Source of the DNA: Sphingomonas prati
GTDB taxonomy: Bacteria; Pseudomonadota; Alphaproteobacteria; Sphingomonadales; Sphingomonadaceae
DNA: 64,000 bases
Direction of reading: 5' to 3'
NCBI RefSeq assembly: GCF_014643515.1
Contig: NZ_BMJP01000004.1
Span: forward strand, 62,001-126,000
A program made the translations under genes and the position numbers. This document shows, in pieces, positions 1 to 8,690 of this stretch; position 1 is the stretch's first letter; every line of letters starts with the position of its first letter. The notes beneath the pieces are model-generated. The model searched no databases. It had not been told where the DNA came from and saw nothing but the letters and a program-made list of their open reading frames with translations.

Positions 1-263
1 GCCGCGAGCACGCCGCGCCCGCCGCCGCCGTACCGCGCCTGCAACAGGTCGCGCCACGCGCCGGTGATCGCATCGCCCGCCGTATGGCTGTCGCCGATCT
101 GCAGGATATGCACCGGCCGCGTGCCGCGTGTCTTGGCCGCGGCCAGTTTGGCGAACACCGGGGCCAGCTCGTCCGCGTTGCACAGATTACCGTTGCACGG
201 TGCCGCCAGGGCGGGTGCCGACACCAGCATCCCGGCCACGGCGATCGCGATCCGCACCCTCAT
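1..263 (-). CDS. SGNH/GDSL-type hydrolase, partial (N-terminal part only)
   Basis: The frame opens with ATG at 263 and runs off the left edge, so only about 87 residues are visible. Residues 1 to about 20 form a signal peptide ending in APALAAP. Two cysteines follow in a PCNGNLCNAD stretch, and then HILQIGDSHTAGD, the nucleophile block of SGNH hydrolases with GDSH in place of GDSL. The start overlaps the stop of the upstream SGNH gene by 4 bases (ATGA), so the two are translationally coupled. Pairs of periplasmic SGNH proteins of this kind often accompany an MBOAT acyltransferase in polysaccharide O-acetylation; such a partner would lie outside the window. The family call is firm and the role is inferred. 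Confidence 0.85.
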   Translation of the reverse strand, partial: MRVRIAIAVAGMLVSAPALAAPCNGNLCNADELAPVFAKLAAAKTRGTRPVHILQIGDSHTAGDAITGAWRDLLQARYGGGGRGVLA

Positions 264-1336
264 CGCGGCGCCCCCATGTCGAACCGCGCCGGTTCCACGG
301 GACGCGGCGGCACACCGCTCCCGGCCAGGGGCAGGCCCGCCCGCGCCCGCGCCGCCGCGACCAGCGCATCGATCCGCTGCGCCAGTCCGCGCGTGATGCG
401 GACATAACCGTTCATCGACATATGCACCCCGTCGTCCGCCCGCATCAGCACCGGCTTCCCGCTTGAATCCGGCAGATAGGCCGAGAACCCGTCCGGCCCG
501 CTCGACATCGGCCGCGTATCGATGAACGGCACGCCCAGCTCCGACATCAGCCGCGCATAGAATGCGTTCATCGCAGTGATGTCCGCATCGAACGCCGGCT
601 TGCGCATCCGCGGCAGGCCGACCCAGTACACCGTCGCACCACTGTTGCGCAGCTCGCGGACCAGCCCCGCCGCACGCCGGGCGATCAGCCCCTGCCACGC
701 CGGCGACATGTACTTCGCAAGATGCCCGTCGGCGATCACGCCCTGCGTATCGTTCGCGCCATAACTCACGACCGCGATATCGACCGGGTCGCTCGCCACC
801 TGCTGCGCGGTGTGGCTCTCCAGGTTCAGGCTCTTATACCGCGTGAAGCCCGTCGCCTGCCGGCTGTATTTCGTGACGATGTAGCCGCGCTTCTTCGGCA
901 GTTCGCGCGCCAGGCCGGACCAGACACCGTCGCCGAAACTGTCGCCATACACACCGACCCGCACCGGCCGCCCCTCCGCCACCGTCCGCGCCAGCGACGG
1001 CGGCAGCGCGATCGCGCTGTCGGGGACGGACGCGACCGCCGGCGGCACCTCGGGCGCACCCGGCACGGACGGCGCGTCCGGTGAAATCGAGACAGGCTCC
1101 GTCCCCGGCGCCGCCGGATCGGCCTCGACCGTCTCCGGCTGCGGCCCGGCCGGCGTGACCGGCGGCGGCGGGGCCAGCGCCTGCGGCACCAGCGGCGGCA
1201 CGACGGGGGCAGGCTCGCGGCCGCCGGCAAAGGCGAACCCGATCGCGGTCCCTGCCGCCACACCCAGGAACAGCACCGCCGTTCGATCCGCCAGTAGCTG
1301 CCACGTCTTCATGCGAACTTCGTCTCCACCGACCAT
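260..1336 (-). CDS. SGNH/GDSL hydrolase family protein (DUF459-like)
   Basis: 358 residues. A single membrane segment or uncleaved signal lies at about residues 17-38 and is followed by a proline-rich linker to about residue 110, so the catalytic domain is probably periplasmic. VYGDSFGDGV near residue 130 is the Ser-containing block I, SYGANDTQG near residue 190 is the Asn block, and DGVHMSMNGY near residue 300 holds the Asp/His pair. The layout suits the DUF459 branch of SGNH hydrolases, thought to act on acyl groups of cell-surface polysaccharides. Two starts are possible: 1336, with AGGAG close by, and the ATG at 1312. The following SGNH gene overlaps by 4 bases. Confidence 0.85.
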   Translation of the reverse strand: MVGGDEVRMKTWQLLADRTAVLFLGVAAGTAIGFAFAGGREPAPVVPPLVPQALAPPPPVTPAGPQPETVEADPAAPGTEPVSISPDAPSVPGAPEVPPAVASVPDSAIALPPSLARTVAEGRPVRVGVYGDSFGDGVWSGLARELPKKRGYIVTKYSRQATGFTRYKSLNLESHTAQQVASDPVDIAVVSYGANDTQGVIADGHLAKYMSPAWQGLIARRAAGLVRELRNSGATVYWVGLPRMRKPAFDADITAMNAFYARLMSELGVPFIDTRPMSSGPDGFSAYLPDSSGKPVLMRADDGVHMSMNGYVRITRGLAQRIDALVAAARARAGLPLAGSGVPPRPVEPARFDMGAPR

Positions 1337-1502
1337 CCGCTCCTATGCGGACGCAGGCCCGGCTGTCACGCGCCGATGCGCCGAACGGTTCGTCCCTTCG
1401 CCCCGGGGGAGCGCACGGCGCTGCAGAGCGCGCCCCTAGGGCACGCGGGCGGACCGAACCGCCCTCCCCCGCGTTCCCAATGTATCAAATAGGAGACGCA
1501 AC

Positions 1503-1706
1503 ATGACCACCCCGCTCCAGCCGACCCCGGATCCGCTCAAGGAACCGGCCACCAAGGGCGCCGACGGCGGCGCATCGATCACCGGCGAGGCGCACATGCC
1601 GCGGGACCCCGATGACGACAGCGTCAACGGCAGCCAGAATCTGGAACAGCGCCACGCGCCCGACAAGTTCAAGGACGGCGACCCGGCCAACCACGGCAGC
1701 CGCTGA
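1503..1706 (+). CDS. Small acidic hypothetical protein
   Basis: 67 residues preceded by a good ribosome site (AGGAG about 7 bases before ATG). The product is hydrophilic, rich in Asp, Pro, Gly and Asn, has no membrane segment or cysteine, and looks disordered. It resembles the small stress-type or general stress-response proteins often seen in sphingomonads, but I recognise no named family. It stands alone between a divergent hydrolase gene and a convergent tRNA gene. Coding status rests on the ribosome site and the amino-acid composition. Confidence 0.65.
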   Translation: MTTPLQPTPDPLKEPATKGADGGASITGEAHMPRDPDDDSVNGSQNLEQRHAPDKFKDGDPANHGSR

Positions 1707-1744
1707 CTACGCGGTCCGCTCCGGCCCGGGATCATCATGGAAAT

Positions 1745-1829
1745 TGGTGCCCCTGGCCGGGGTCGAACCAGCACTCCTTGCGGAACTCGATTTTGAGTCG
1801 AGCGCGTCTACCAATTTCACCACAGGGGC
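1745..1829 (-). tRNA. tRNA-Leu (anticodon CAA)
   Basis: An 85-base cloverleaf reads on the minus strand. The 7-bp acceptor stem pairs GCCCCTG with CAGGGGC and is followed by discriminator A and an encoded CCA. The D arm contains the TGGTAGACGC typical of leucine tRNAs. The anticodon stem is CTCGA/TCGAG with loop CTCAAAA, giving anticodon CAA, which reads UUG codons. A class II long variable arm precedes GGTTCGACCC in the T arm. Confidence 0.95.
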
Positions 1830-1925
1830 ACGCGACCGCTGCCTAACAAAGCCGCCCTCGGATCGCAACTACCGCATGCCGGGTGATTTGCACCTGAGCG
1901 GATCGAAACCCTCCACCCGGGCGGG

Positions 1926-2705
1926 CTAGCGTTCGCCCACTTCTCGTGCCGCAATCAACTCGCTTACCGTCACGACGCGAAGGCCCTTTGCCTCCAGACC
2001 ATCTAGGATCGCCGGCAGCGCGGCCCGCGCCGTCCCGTTGGCGCGGTACATCGCATGGACGAGGATGATCGAACCGGGCCTCGCCTCGTTCACGATCTGA
2101 CGGGTGAAGACCGCGGGATCGTTCGTCCGCGGGTCCTCGACATTCCACATAATCAGCTCGTGATGCTGCTCTCGCAGGACCAGCGGCAGTCCGATCAGCT
2201 TCTTGCCGTTGGGCGGCCTGAATAGCCCCGGTGTTCCGCCGGCCCGGCGGATCAGATCGTCCGTCCGCGTGATCTGATCGCGATAATAACCCATCGAACG
2301 GCGGATCATCAGGCGATGATCGAAACTGTGGTTGCCGATCTCGTGCCCGGATCGGACGATACGCCGGACAAGCGCCAGGCGCTTCTCCATCTCGGCCCCG
2401 ATCAGAAAGAATGTTGCCCGCGCACGATGCTCGGCCAGCACCGGCAGGATCGCGTCGACGCCATAGGTCGTCGGACCGTCGTCGAACGTCAGCGCGACAT
2501 ACGGCCTCTCCGTGGCGACATGGCACACGACATCGCCCACCAGGACGAAGCACCGCGCCTTGCCGATCTGCCACAACCCGACGACGATCAGCAGGACGAC
2601 GGCAACCGCCAGGCACGCACCGATCATGCGACGCTTCCGGTCAGCCCGACCGATTTCGGCGCTCATGCTCGGCATGGCCGATCGTCCGCGGTCGCACCTG
2701 ACCAT
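1926..2705 (-). CDS. Polysaccharide deacetylase family protein (NodB domain)
   Basis: 259 residues. A membrane anchor lies at about residues 29-46, followed by a NodB homology domain. TFDDGP near residue 92 supplies the catalytic and metal-binding Asp residues, and HEIGNHSFDH near residue 137 the metal-binding His residues. It should be a metal-dependent de-N-acetylase acting on an amino-sugar polymer at the periplasmic face of the inner membrane; the substrate cannot be told from sequence. The start codon lies directly after the comM stop, so the two are probably co-transcribed. A start at an internal ATG about ten codons later is possible. Confidence 0.88.
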   Translation of the reverse strand: MVRCDRGRSAMPSMSAEIGRADRKRRMIGACLAVAVVLLIVVGLWQIGKARCFVLVGDVVCHVATERPYVALTFDDGPTTYGVDAILPVLAEHRARATFFLIGAEMEKRLALVRRIVRSGHEIGNHSFDHRLMIRRSMGYYRDQITRTDDLIRRAGGTPGLFRPPNGKKLIGLPLVLREQHHELIMWNVEDPRTNDPAVFTRQIVNEARPGSIILVHAMYRANGTARAALPAILDGLEAKGLRVVTVSELIAAREVGER

Positions 2706-4214
2706 CTAGTTCGTCGGCGTCCTGCGGCGATAGCTCAGCGCCTCCGCCACATGCACCCGGCTGATCCCGTCATGTCCGCCCAGATCAGCGATCGTCCGCG
2801 CCACGCGCAGCACACGGTGATAGCCGCGCGCCGACAGCCGCATCGCCTCCGCCGCCTTGGCCAGCAGCTGCCGCCCCGCCTCGTCGGGCGTCGCCACGCG
2901 GTCGAGCAGCGCGCCGTCCGCCTCCGCATTGGTCCGCACGCCCTCACCCGCGTAGCGCGCGGTCTGCACATCGCGCGCCGCCGCCACGCGCGCCGCGACC
3001 TGCACGGACCCCTCGGCCGGCGGTGGCAGCACGAGGTCCGCCGCGGTCACCGCGCCGACCTCGACATGCAGATCGATCCGATCCAGCAGCGGTCCCGAAA
3101 GCTTCGACTGATAGTCCGCAGCACACCGCGGCGCCCGCGCACACGCCAGCGCCGGGTCGCCCAGATGCCCGCACCGGCACGGATTCATCGCCGCGACCAG
3201 CTGCACCCGCGCCGGAAACGTCACATGCGCATTGGCCCGCGCGACGGACACCTTCCCCGTCTCCAGCGGCTGCCTCAACGAATCGAGCACCGCGCGCTGG
3301 AACTCGGGCAGCTCGTCGAGGAACAGTACGCCGAGATGCGCCAGCGACACCTCGCCCGGCCGCACCTTCAGCCCGCCGCCGACCAGCGCCGCCATCGACG
3401 CACTATGATGCGGCGCACGGTACGGCCGCCGCCGGATCAACCGCCCGTCCTGCAGCAGCCCGGCGACCGAAGCCACCATCGACACCTCCAGCGCCTCCGA
3501 CGGCGTCAGGTCCGGCAGGATGCCCGGAAGACACGCCGCCATCAGCGACTTTCCCGCCCCCGGCGGCCCCGCCATGATCATGTTGTGACCACCCGCCGCC
3601 GCAATCTCCAGCGCGCGCTTGGCGGTCTCCTGTCCCTTCACCTGGCGCAGGTCGGGGCCGTCATGGCCGCTCTCGACCGCACCGGGCAGCGGCGCGGGCA
3701 ACGGCGCGGTGCCTTTGAAATGATTGAGCAGCGCGAGCAGCCCCGGCGCACCGACCACCTCGATCGACCCGGCCCACGCCGCCTCGGGCCCCTGCGACGC
3801 GGGACACACCAGCCCCAGCCCACGCTCCGACGCATGCAGCGCCGCCAGCAGCACGCCCGGTGTCCCCGACACGCGCCCGTCCAGCCCCAGTTCTCCGACC
3901 ACCACATAGGAGGCCAACGTCTCGGCATCGATCACCCCCATCGCGCCGAGCAGCCCCAGCGCGATCGGCAGGTCGTAATGCGATCCTTCCTTGGGCAGGT
4001 CGGCGGGCGACAGGTTCACCGTGATCCGCTTGGGCGGCAACGCCAGCCCGATCGCGGTCAGCGCGGCGCGCACCCGCTCGCGGCTTTCCGCCACGGCCTT
4101 GTCGGCGAGCCCCACGACGGCAAAGGCGGGCAGGCCCGGTGCCAGCTGCACCTGCACCTCGACCGCGCGCGCCTCCAGCCCGAGATACGCAACCGTCGAA
4201 ACATGCGCGACCAT
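2706..4214 (-). CDS. comM: YifB/ComM family Mg-chelatase-like AAA ATPase
   Basis: 502 residues, the usual length for the family. The order is an N-terminal ChlI-like fold (residues 1-130), an AAA module with Walker A GPPGAGKS near residue 218 and Walker B VLFLDELPEF near residue 300, a sensor AMNPC segment, paired cysteines (CRCGH and CARAPRC) in the insert, and a C-terminal ChlI-associated helical domain. ComM is a hexameric helicase that promotes branch migration and integration of incoming DNA during natural transformation, although the gene is also kept in bacteria not known to be competent. It heads the unit that continues into the deacetylase gene. Confidence 0.95.
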   Translation of the reverse strand: MVAHVSTVAYLGLEARAVEVQVQLAPGLPAFAVVGLADKAVAESRERVRAALTAIGLALPPKRITVNLSPADLPKEGSHYDLPIALGLLGAMGVIDAETLASYVVVGELGLDGRVSGTPGVLLAALHASERGLGLVCPASQGPEAAWAGSIEVVGAPGLLALLNHFKGTAPLPAPLPGAVESGHDGPDLRQVKGQETAKRALEIAAAGGHNMIMAGPPGAGKSLMAACLPGILPDLTPSEALEVSMVASVAGLLQDGRLIRRRPYRAPHHSASMAALVGGGLKVRPGEVSLAHLGVLFLDELPEFQRAVLDSLRQPLETGKVSVARANAHVTFPARVQLVAAMNPCRCGHLGDPALACARAPRCAADYQSKLSGPLLDRIDLHVEVGAVTAADLVLPPPAEGSVQVAARVAAARDVQTARYAGEGVRTNAEADGALLDRVATPDEAGRQLLAKAAEAMRLSARGYHRVLRVARTIADLGGHDGISRVHVAEALSYRRRTPTN

Positions 4215-4344
4215 GCACTTCTCCCCCGTCCCGGGCTATCGGGGGGCCGCGCGGGGAAGTCGAGCGATTTCCCGGGTTTAGCTCACCAGAGTAGCGATCA
4301 CCGCCTTCAACCCGCTGCCGATCTGCGCCAGCTGCGGCACCGCC

Positions 4345-4506
4345 TCACCGACGCGACCCGCCTTCGGTCTTGGCCTGCATCAGGCCCGCGCCCGCGATCA
4401 TGAGGAACGCGACGATCCGCAGCCCCGCATCCAGCCATGCATATCCGGTGTCGCGCATGCCTGCTGGCTCCCTGGTTTCGGATGGCGTCTTGGTGTTCAT
4501 GGTCAT
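4345..4506 (-). CDS. Small membrane protein, possibly frameshifted
   Basis: 53 residues from ATG at 4506, with a second in-frame ATG at 4500. Residues about 27-45 form one hydrophobic helix (LRIVAFLMIAGAGLM). The frame stops at 4345. A one-base shift in the run around 4350-4370 would instead continue with protein-like sequence ending LAQIGSGLKAVIATLVS at 4278. This suggests either a recent frameshift or a base error, with an intact product of about 76 residues. No family is recognised. Confidence 0.4.
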   Translation of the reverse strand: MTMNTKTPSETREPAGMRDTGYAWLDAGLRIVAFLMIAGAGLMQAKTEGGSRR

Positions 4507-4610
4507 GACCGGCCATATCGCATCCGATTATGTCTCGTTCATTGCTGGACTTCAGCGAAGGATGACGTAGCGGAAATGATCCGCGCTGGCGGGGCACCGC
4601 GGCGGCATCC

Positions 4611-4639
4611 TTGACTCCGCGGCGGCCTTTGCCTAATCG
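4611..4639 (+). promoter_or_regulatory. Candidate promoter for rpmH-rnpA
   Basis: TTGACT at 4611-4616 matches the -35 consensus well. The -10 is weak: CCTAAT at 4632-4637 (15-base spacer) or TAATCG at 4634-4639 (17-base spacer). It lies about 65 bases ahead of rpmH in an otherwise non-coding stretch. Assignment is by consensus only. Confidence 0.35.
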
Positions 4640-4704
4640 CACCGCCATTCCGGTCGCACGCCCGTCGTGCGGCCTTTTGCCGTTAAAGCCCCAAGGAATG
4701 ACCG

Positions 4705-4839
4705 ATGAAGCGCACTTTCCAGCCGTCGAACCTCGTTCGTGCCCGCCGTCACGGCTTCCGCACGCGGTCGGCGACGCCGGGCGGCCGCAAGATCCTGGCG
4801 GCGCGTCGCGCCCGCGGTCGCAAGGTCCTGTCGGCCTAA
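4705..4839 (+). CDS. rpmH: 50S ribosomal protein L34
   Basis: 44 residues, the standard length, beginning [19 protein letters not shown] and ending GRKVLSA. It is a very basic small protein that binds 23S rRNA in the large ribosomal subunit. The AAGGA ribosome site sits about 8 bases before ATG. It is followed by rnpA with a 23-base gap, the near-universal bacterial arrangement. Confidence 0.97.
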   Translation: MKRTFQPSNLVRARRHGFRTRSATPGGRKILAARRARGRKVLSA

Positions 4840-4862
4840 CGACGGACAAGGCGGGGCGGCCG

Positions 4863-5204
4863 GTGGTCGCCACGCTCACCCGCCGCGCGGATTTCGTCGC
4901 GGCAAATGGCGGGATCCGGGCTCCGATGCCCGGCTTCATCCTCCAGCTCCGTCAGCGCGGTGACGCCGATCCGGCGATTCGTGTGGGTTACACCGTCACC
5001 AAGAAAGTCGGCAACGCCGTCGTCCGCAACCGCATGAAACGGCGATTGCGCGCCTTGGCGCGTGCCGCCTTGCCCGAATCGGGTGTGGCGGGGGCGGACC
5101 ATGTCCTGATCGGCCGCGGCGGCGGGATCGAACGATCGTTCGCCGACATGACGCGCGACCTGGAAAAGGCCCTCACCAAGGTCACCCGAGCAGCGCAGAA
5201 ATGA
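4863..5204 (+). CDS. rnpA: Ribonuclease P protein component
   Basis: 113 residues when started at GTG 4863, which follows a GGCGGGG ribosome site. An earlier in-frame opening would run back through rpmH and is not credible. The family signature [17 protein letters not shown] lies near residues 55-71 and is the RNA-binding arginine-rich helix. The product is the basic protein cofactor of RNase P, which matures the 5' ends of tRNAs. The stop overlaps the yidD start (ATGA). Confidence 0.93.
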   Translation: MVATLTRRADFVAANGGIRAPMPGFILQLRQRGDADPAIRVGYTVTKKVGNAVVRNRMKRRLRALARAALPESGVAGADHVLIGRGGGIERSFADMTRDLEKALTKVTRAAQK

Positions 5205-5413
5205 TCGCCCGCGGGCTGATCCTGGTGGCTCGCCTGTGGCAGATCGGCCCCTCCCGCCTCATTCCGCCAACCTGTCGCTACTCGCCCAGCTGTTCGTCCT
5301 ATGCGATCGAGGCATTGTCGCGCTATGGGGCGGCGAAGGGTGGCTGGCTGGCTGCCCGTCGATTGCTGCGCTGCCACCCCTGGGGTGGGTGCGGTGCCGA
5401 TCCCGTTCCATGA
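5201..5413 (+). CDS. yidD: Membrane protein insertion efficiency factor YidD
   Basis: 70 residues, with the conserved core [15 protein letters not shown] and the [12 protein letters not shown] tail, including all three conserved cysteines. YidD is a small amphipathic inner-membrane-associated protein that helps YidC-dependent insertion. Its start is translationally coupled to rnpA by a 4-base overlap, and yidC follows after 19 bases. Confidence 0.95.
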   Translation: MIARGLILVARLWQIGPSRLIPPTCRYSPSCSSYAIEALSRYGAAKGGWLAARRLLRCHPWGGCGADPVP

Positions 5414-5432
5414 GATTTTGGGGTGATTTCCG

Positions 5433-7196
5433 TTGAATAGCGATAATCGCAACCTGATCCTCGCGATCGTGCTGTCCGCGCTCGTGCTGTTCGGCTGGAG
5501 CGCGATCTCCAACCGCTTCCTGCCGACGGCGGCCCCGCCCTCGACGCAGATCGTCGACGGCAAGCAGGTCGCGCTGCCCAAGCCCGAGGCCGCCCCCGAC
5601 ACGCCCGTCGCGATCCGCGACCGCGCCGTCGTGCTGGGCGAGGCTCCTCGCGTTCAAATCAAAACGCCGAAGCTCAACGGCTCGATCAACCTGCGCGGCG
5701 GCCGGATCGACGATCTGACGCTTACCGCCTACGGCGAAACCATCGCGAAGAACGCACCGCCCGTCCGCCTGCTGTCGCCCGCCGGTACCGCCGACGCCTA
5801 TTTCGCGGGCTTCGGCTGGACGGGCGAGGGTGCCGCCATCCCGAGCGCCGACACCGTCTGGACCGCAGACCGCACGCTGCTCGCGCCGAACAGCCCGGTC
5901 ACGCTCAGCTGGGCGAACGGTCAGGGCCAGATCTACCGGCTTCGGTTCGCTGTCGATCCCAACTACATGTTCACGGTGACGCAGACCGTCGCCAATGCCG
6001 GCGCCGGCCCCGTTGCGGTGCAACCCTATGCGTTGGTCAGCCGCAACGGCGTATCGAAAGATCCGGACGGCTGGACGATGCACACCGGCCCGATCTCGAC
6101 GTTCAACGGCAGCACCAACTATGGTCCGAACTTCTCGGAACTCGACAAGGCTGGTGCCACCGGGGTCAGCTACCAGTCGACCGGCGGCTGGCTCGGCTTC
6201 GGCGACAAATACTGGCTGACCGCGCTTGCACCCGACCAGCGCGCGCCGATCGACGCTGCGTTCCGCGCGGGTGAGGGGCAGCGTTACCAGGCGCAGCTCA
6301 CCAACCGCTCGCGCATCGTGCCGGTCGGTCAGCAGACCAGCGCCGTCCAGCATTTCTTCGCGGGCGCCAAGGAAGTGAGCACGCTCGACGGCTATGAATC
6401 GTCGCTCGGCATCCCGCATTTCGGCCGCGCGATCGACTGGGGCTGGTTCGAGGTCCTCGAAAAGCCGGTCTTCTACGTGCTGCACTGGCTGTTCGAGGCG
6501 ATCGGCAATTTCGGCGTCGCGATCATCCTGCTGACCGTGCTGGTCAAGATCTTGATGTTCCCGATCGCGCAGAAGCAGTTCAAGTCGATGGCCGGCATGC
6601 GCGTCATCCAGCCGAAGATGAAGATTCTTCAGGAACGCTACAAGGACGACAAGGCCAAACTCCAGTCCGAGATGCTCGAACTGTACAAGACCGAGAAGGT
6701 CAGCCCGCTGTCCGGCTGCCTGCCGATCCTGATCCAGATCCCGATCGGCTACGCGCTCTACAAGGTGCTGATGCTGACGATCGAGATGCGGCACCAGCCG
6801 TTCGCGCTCTGGATCAAGGATCTTGCCGCGCCCGATCCGCTGACCCCGGTCAACCTGTTCGGCCTGCTCGATTTCACGCCGCCGCACCTGATCGCGATCG
6901 GCATTGTTCCGATCCTGCTCGGCGTTACGCAGTATTTTCAGTTCAAGCTCAACCCGGCCCCCGCCGATCCGACGCAGGCGCAGATCTTCGCGATCATGCC
7001 CTGGGTGTTCATGTTCATCATGGCGCCCTACGCGGTCGGCCTGCTGCTCTACTGGATCACGCAGAACCTGATCACGATCGCGCAGCAGACCTGGTTCTAC
7101 AGCCGCTACCCCGGCATGAAGGCCGCGATGGCGACCCCCGCGCCGACCCCGACCCCGGCCACCCCGATCAAGCAGGCCCGCACGCCGAAGAAGTAA
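5433..7196 (+). CDS. yidC: Membrane protein insertase YidC
   Basis: 587 residues of the Gram-negative type: an N-terminal anchor (LILAIVLSALVLFGW), a large periplasmic beta-sandwich domain to about residue 345, then the five-helix 60KD_IMP core starting near FGVAIILLTVLVKILMFP. The tail is a Pro/Ala/Thr stretch ending in lysines. It inserts and folds inner-membrane proteins alone or with SecYEG. The start is an unusual TTG at 5433, supported by a GGGG ribosome site about 9 bases upstream and by the exact N-terminal anchor. It is preceded by yidD. Confidence 0.96.
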   Translation: MNSDNRNLILAIVLSALVLFGWSAISNRFLPTAAPPSTQIVDGKQVALPKPEAAPDTPVAIRDRAVVLGEAPRVQIKTPKLNGSINLRGGRIDDLTLTAYGETIAKNAPPVRLLSPAGTADAYFAGFGWTGEGAAIPSADTVWTADRTLLAPNSPVTLSWANGQGQIYRLRFAVDPNYMFTVTQTVANAGAGPVAVQPYALVSRNGVSKDPDGWTMHTGPISTFNGSTNYGPNFSELDKAGATGVSYQSTGGWLGFGDKYWLTALAPDQRAPIDAAFRAGEGQRYQAQLTNRSRIVPVGQQTSAVQHFFAGAKEVSTLDGYESSLGIPHFGRAIDWGWFEVLEKPVFYVLHWLFEAIGNFGVAIILLTVLVKILMFPIAQKQFKSMAGMRVIQPKMKILQERYKDDKAKLQSEMLELYKTEKVSPLSGCLPILIQIPIGYALYKVLMLTIEMRHQPFALWIKDLAAPDPLTPVNLFGLLDFTPPHLIAIGIVPILLGVTQYFQFKLNPAPADPTQAQIFAIMPWVFMFIMAPYAVGLLLYWITQNLITIAQQTWFYSRYPGMKAAMATPAPTPTPATPIKQARTPKK

Positions 7197-7204
7197 TCCA
7201 ACCC

Positions 7205-7278
7205 CGTCATGCCGGCCCAGCGCCGGTATGACGACCATGGCATCCTCTCGCCCGTTCGGTTCGAGCCTGTCGAGAACC
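7205..7278. repeat. Two intergenic repeat units between yidC and yihA
   Basis: Positions 7205-7233 form a 12-bp stem (CGTCATGCCGGC / GCCGGTATGACG, one mismatch) with a 5-base loop, directly after yidC, without a T-tract. Positions 7253-7278 carry one copy of the CGTTCGGTTCGAGCCTGTCGAGAAC element that recurs at about 34573, 34611, 62323 and 62386. These are short dispersed chromosomal repeats, not a mobile element with its own genes. Confidence 0.8.
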
Positions 7279-7302
7279 GCCACAGACCCGCCAGGACGCG
7301 CC

Positions 7303-7953
7303 ATGACCGACGAAGAATTTAACCCCGCCGAACATCTGATCGAACCTGCACGCAAGCTGTTCGCGGGTCCGATCGGCTTCCTCAAGTCCGCCCCCGGGCT
7401 TGAACATCTGCCCAGCCCCGACGTGCCGGAGGTGACCTTCGCCGGCCGCTCCAACGTCGGCAAGTCGTCGCTCCTGAACGCGCTTGCCGGCCGCAATGCG
7501 CTGGCCCGCACGTCCAACACGCCGGGCCGGACGCAGGAACTGAACTTCTTCGACGTCGGCGACCCGCTCGTCTTCCGGCTGGTCGACATGCCCGGCTACG
7601 GCTTCGCCAAGGCGCCCAAGGACATGGTCCGCAAATGGCGCTTCCTCGTGAACGACTATCTGCGCGGCCGCGTCGTGCTGAAACGCGCGCTCGTGCTGAT
7701 CGACAGCCGCCACGGCACCAAGGACGTCGACCGCGAGATCATGACGATGCTCGACAAGGCCGCCGTCTCCTACCGCCTCGTCCTGACCAAGGCTGACAAG
7801 ATCAAGGCGAGCCACCTCGCGACCGTCACCACCGCTACGATCGCGGAGGCGCGCAAGCATGTCGCCGCACACCCCGACATTCTGGTCACCTCCAGCGAGA
7901 CCGGCCTCGGCATCCCCGAACTGCGCGCTGCGGTCCTCGAAGCGATCGGCTGA
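7303..7953 (+). CDS. yihA: Ribosome biogenesis GTP-binding protein YihA/YsxC
   Basis: 216 residues from ATG 7303. G1 motif GRSNVGKSSLLNAL near residue 49, G3 DMPGYGFAK near residue 96, and G4 LTKADK near residue 163 define an EngB/YihA TrmE-Era-Obg-type GTPase, needed for late assembly of the 50S subunit. An upstream in-frame ATG at 7228 is rejected because the extra 25 codons read straight through the dispersed repeat at 7253-7278. It follows yidC in the same direction. Confidence 0.94.
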   Translation: MTDEEFNPAEHLIEPARKLFAGPIGFLKSAPGLEHLPSPDVPEVTFAGRSNVGKSSLLNALAGRNALARTSNTPGRTQELNFFDVGDPLVFRLVDMPGYGFAKAPKDMVRKWRFLVNDYLRGRVVLKRALVLIDSRHGTKDVDREIMTMLDKAAVSYRLVLTKADKIKASHLATVTTATIAEARKHVAAHPDILVTSSETGLGIPELRAAVLEAIG

Positions 7954-8031
7954 GCGACCGCCCGTCGGCGGACCTTGCCCTGCGCGGCGTCGCGGGGCAG
8001 AAGCCGGCCGAACCCGGGGGGACCTTACGCC

Positions 8032-8685
8032 ATGCTCGACATCATCATCGGCAACCGCGCCTATAGCAGCTGGTCTATGCGCGGCTGGCTCGCCGTCCGG
8101 CTCTCCGGCCTGCCCTTCACCGAAACGCTCCTGCCGATGTGGTCGCCCGAATGGGACTTGGCGCGCGCCACCGGCCCGCTCGCTCTGTCCGGCAAGGTCC
8201 CGACACTGGTCGACGGCGACGTGACGCTCTGGGACAGCCTGGCGATCGTCGAGCATCTCGCCGAGCAGACCGGCCGCGACCGTTTCTGGCCGACCGCCCC
8301 CTCCGCCCGCGCGCTCGCCCGCTCGATCACCGCCGAAATGCACAGCGGCTATCCAGACCTGCGCCGCGATTGCGGCATGAACGTCCGCCGCACCTACGCC
8401 CCCGCCCCGCTCACCCCCGCGACGCAGGCCGACGTCGACCGCATCGTCGCCCTCTGGACGCTCGCCCGCACGCGTTTCGGCGGCACCGGCGACTATCTGT
8501 TCGGCGACTACGGCGCCGCCGACCTGATGTTTGCACCGGTCGCCACACGCTTCCGCACTTACACCATCCCGCTCCCCGACATCGCCGCGCGCTACGTCGA
8601 AGCGATCCTCGCCCACCCCCACGTCGCCGAATGGATCGCCGCCGCGCACGAAGAGCCCTGGGTCCTCGACCGCTACGAACGCTGA
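8032..8685 (+). CDS. Glutathione S-transferase family protein
   Basis: 217 residues from ATG 8032, which follows a GGGGGG ribosome site. The N-terminal thioredoxin-like domain contains RAYSSWSMRGW, with the Ser/Tyr region that activates glutathione, and GKVPTLVDGD, where the cis-Pro binds glutathione. The C-terminal helical domain follows from about residue 90. The physiological electrophile is unknown. An upstream in-frame ATG at 7975 lacks a ribosome site. It lies between yihA and dapE, with no functional link apparent. Confidence 0.88.
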   Translation: MLDIIIGNRAYSSWSMRGWLAVRLSGLPFTETLLPMWSPEWDLARATGPLALSGKVPTLVDGDVTLWDSLAIVEHLAEQTGRDRFWPTAPSARALARSITAEMHSGYPDLRRDCGMNVRRTYAPAPLTPATQADVDRIVALWTLARTRFGGTGDYLFGDYGAADLMFAPVATRFRTYTIPLPDIAARYVEAILAHPHVAEWIAAAHEEPWVLDRYER

Positions 8686-8690
8686 CCCAG

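Noticed and set aside
2316-4403. Open frame of almost 700 codons on the plus strand opposite comM and the deacetylase
   Set aside because: Arg/His/Gln-rich low-complexity sequence with no ribosome site; a by-product of high GC codon usage of comM on the other strand, where all family motifs are intact.
7228-7302. Upstream in-frame start for yihA
   Set aside because: The extra codons translate the dispersed repeat at 7253-7278; GTPase homologs begin near the chosen ATG.
5259-7589. Open frame of about 776 codons antisense to yidC
   Set aside because: yidC is unmistakable on the plus strand; the antisense frame has an Asp/Arg/Val-rich artefact composition.
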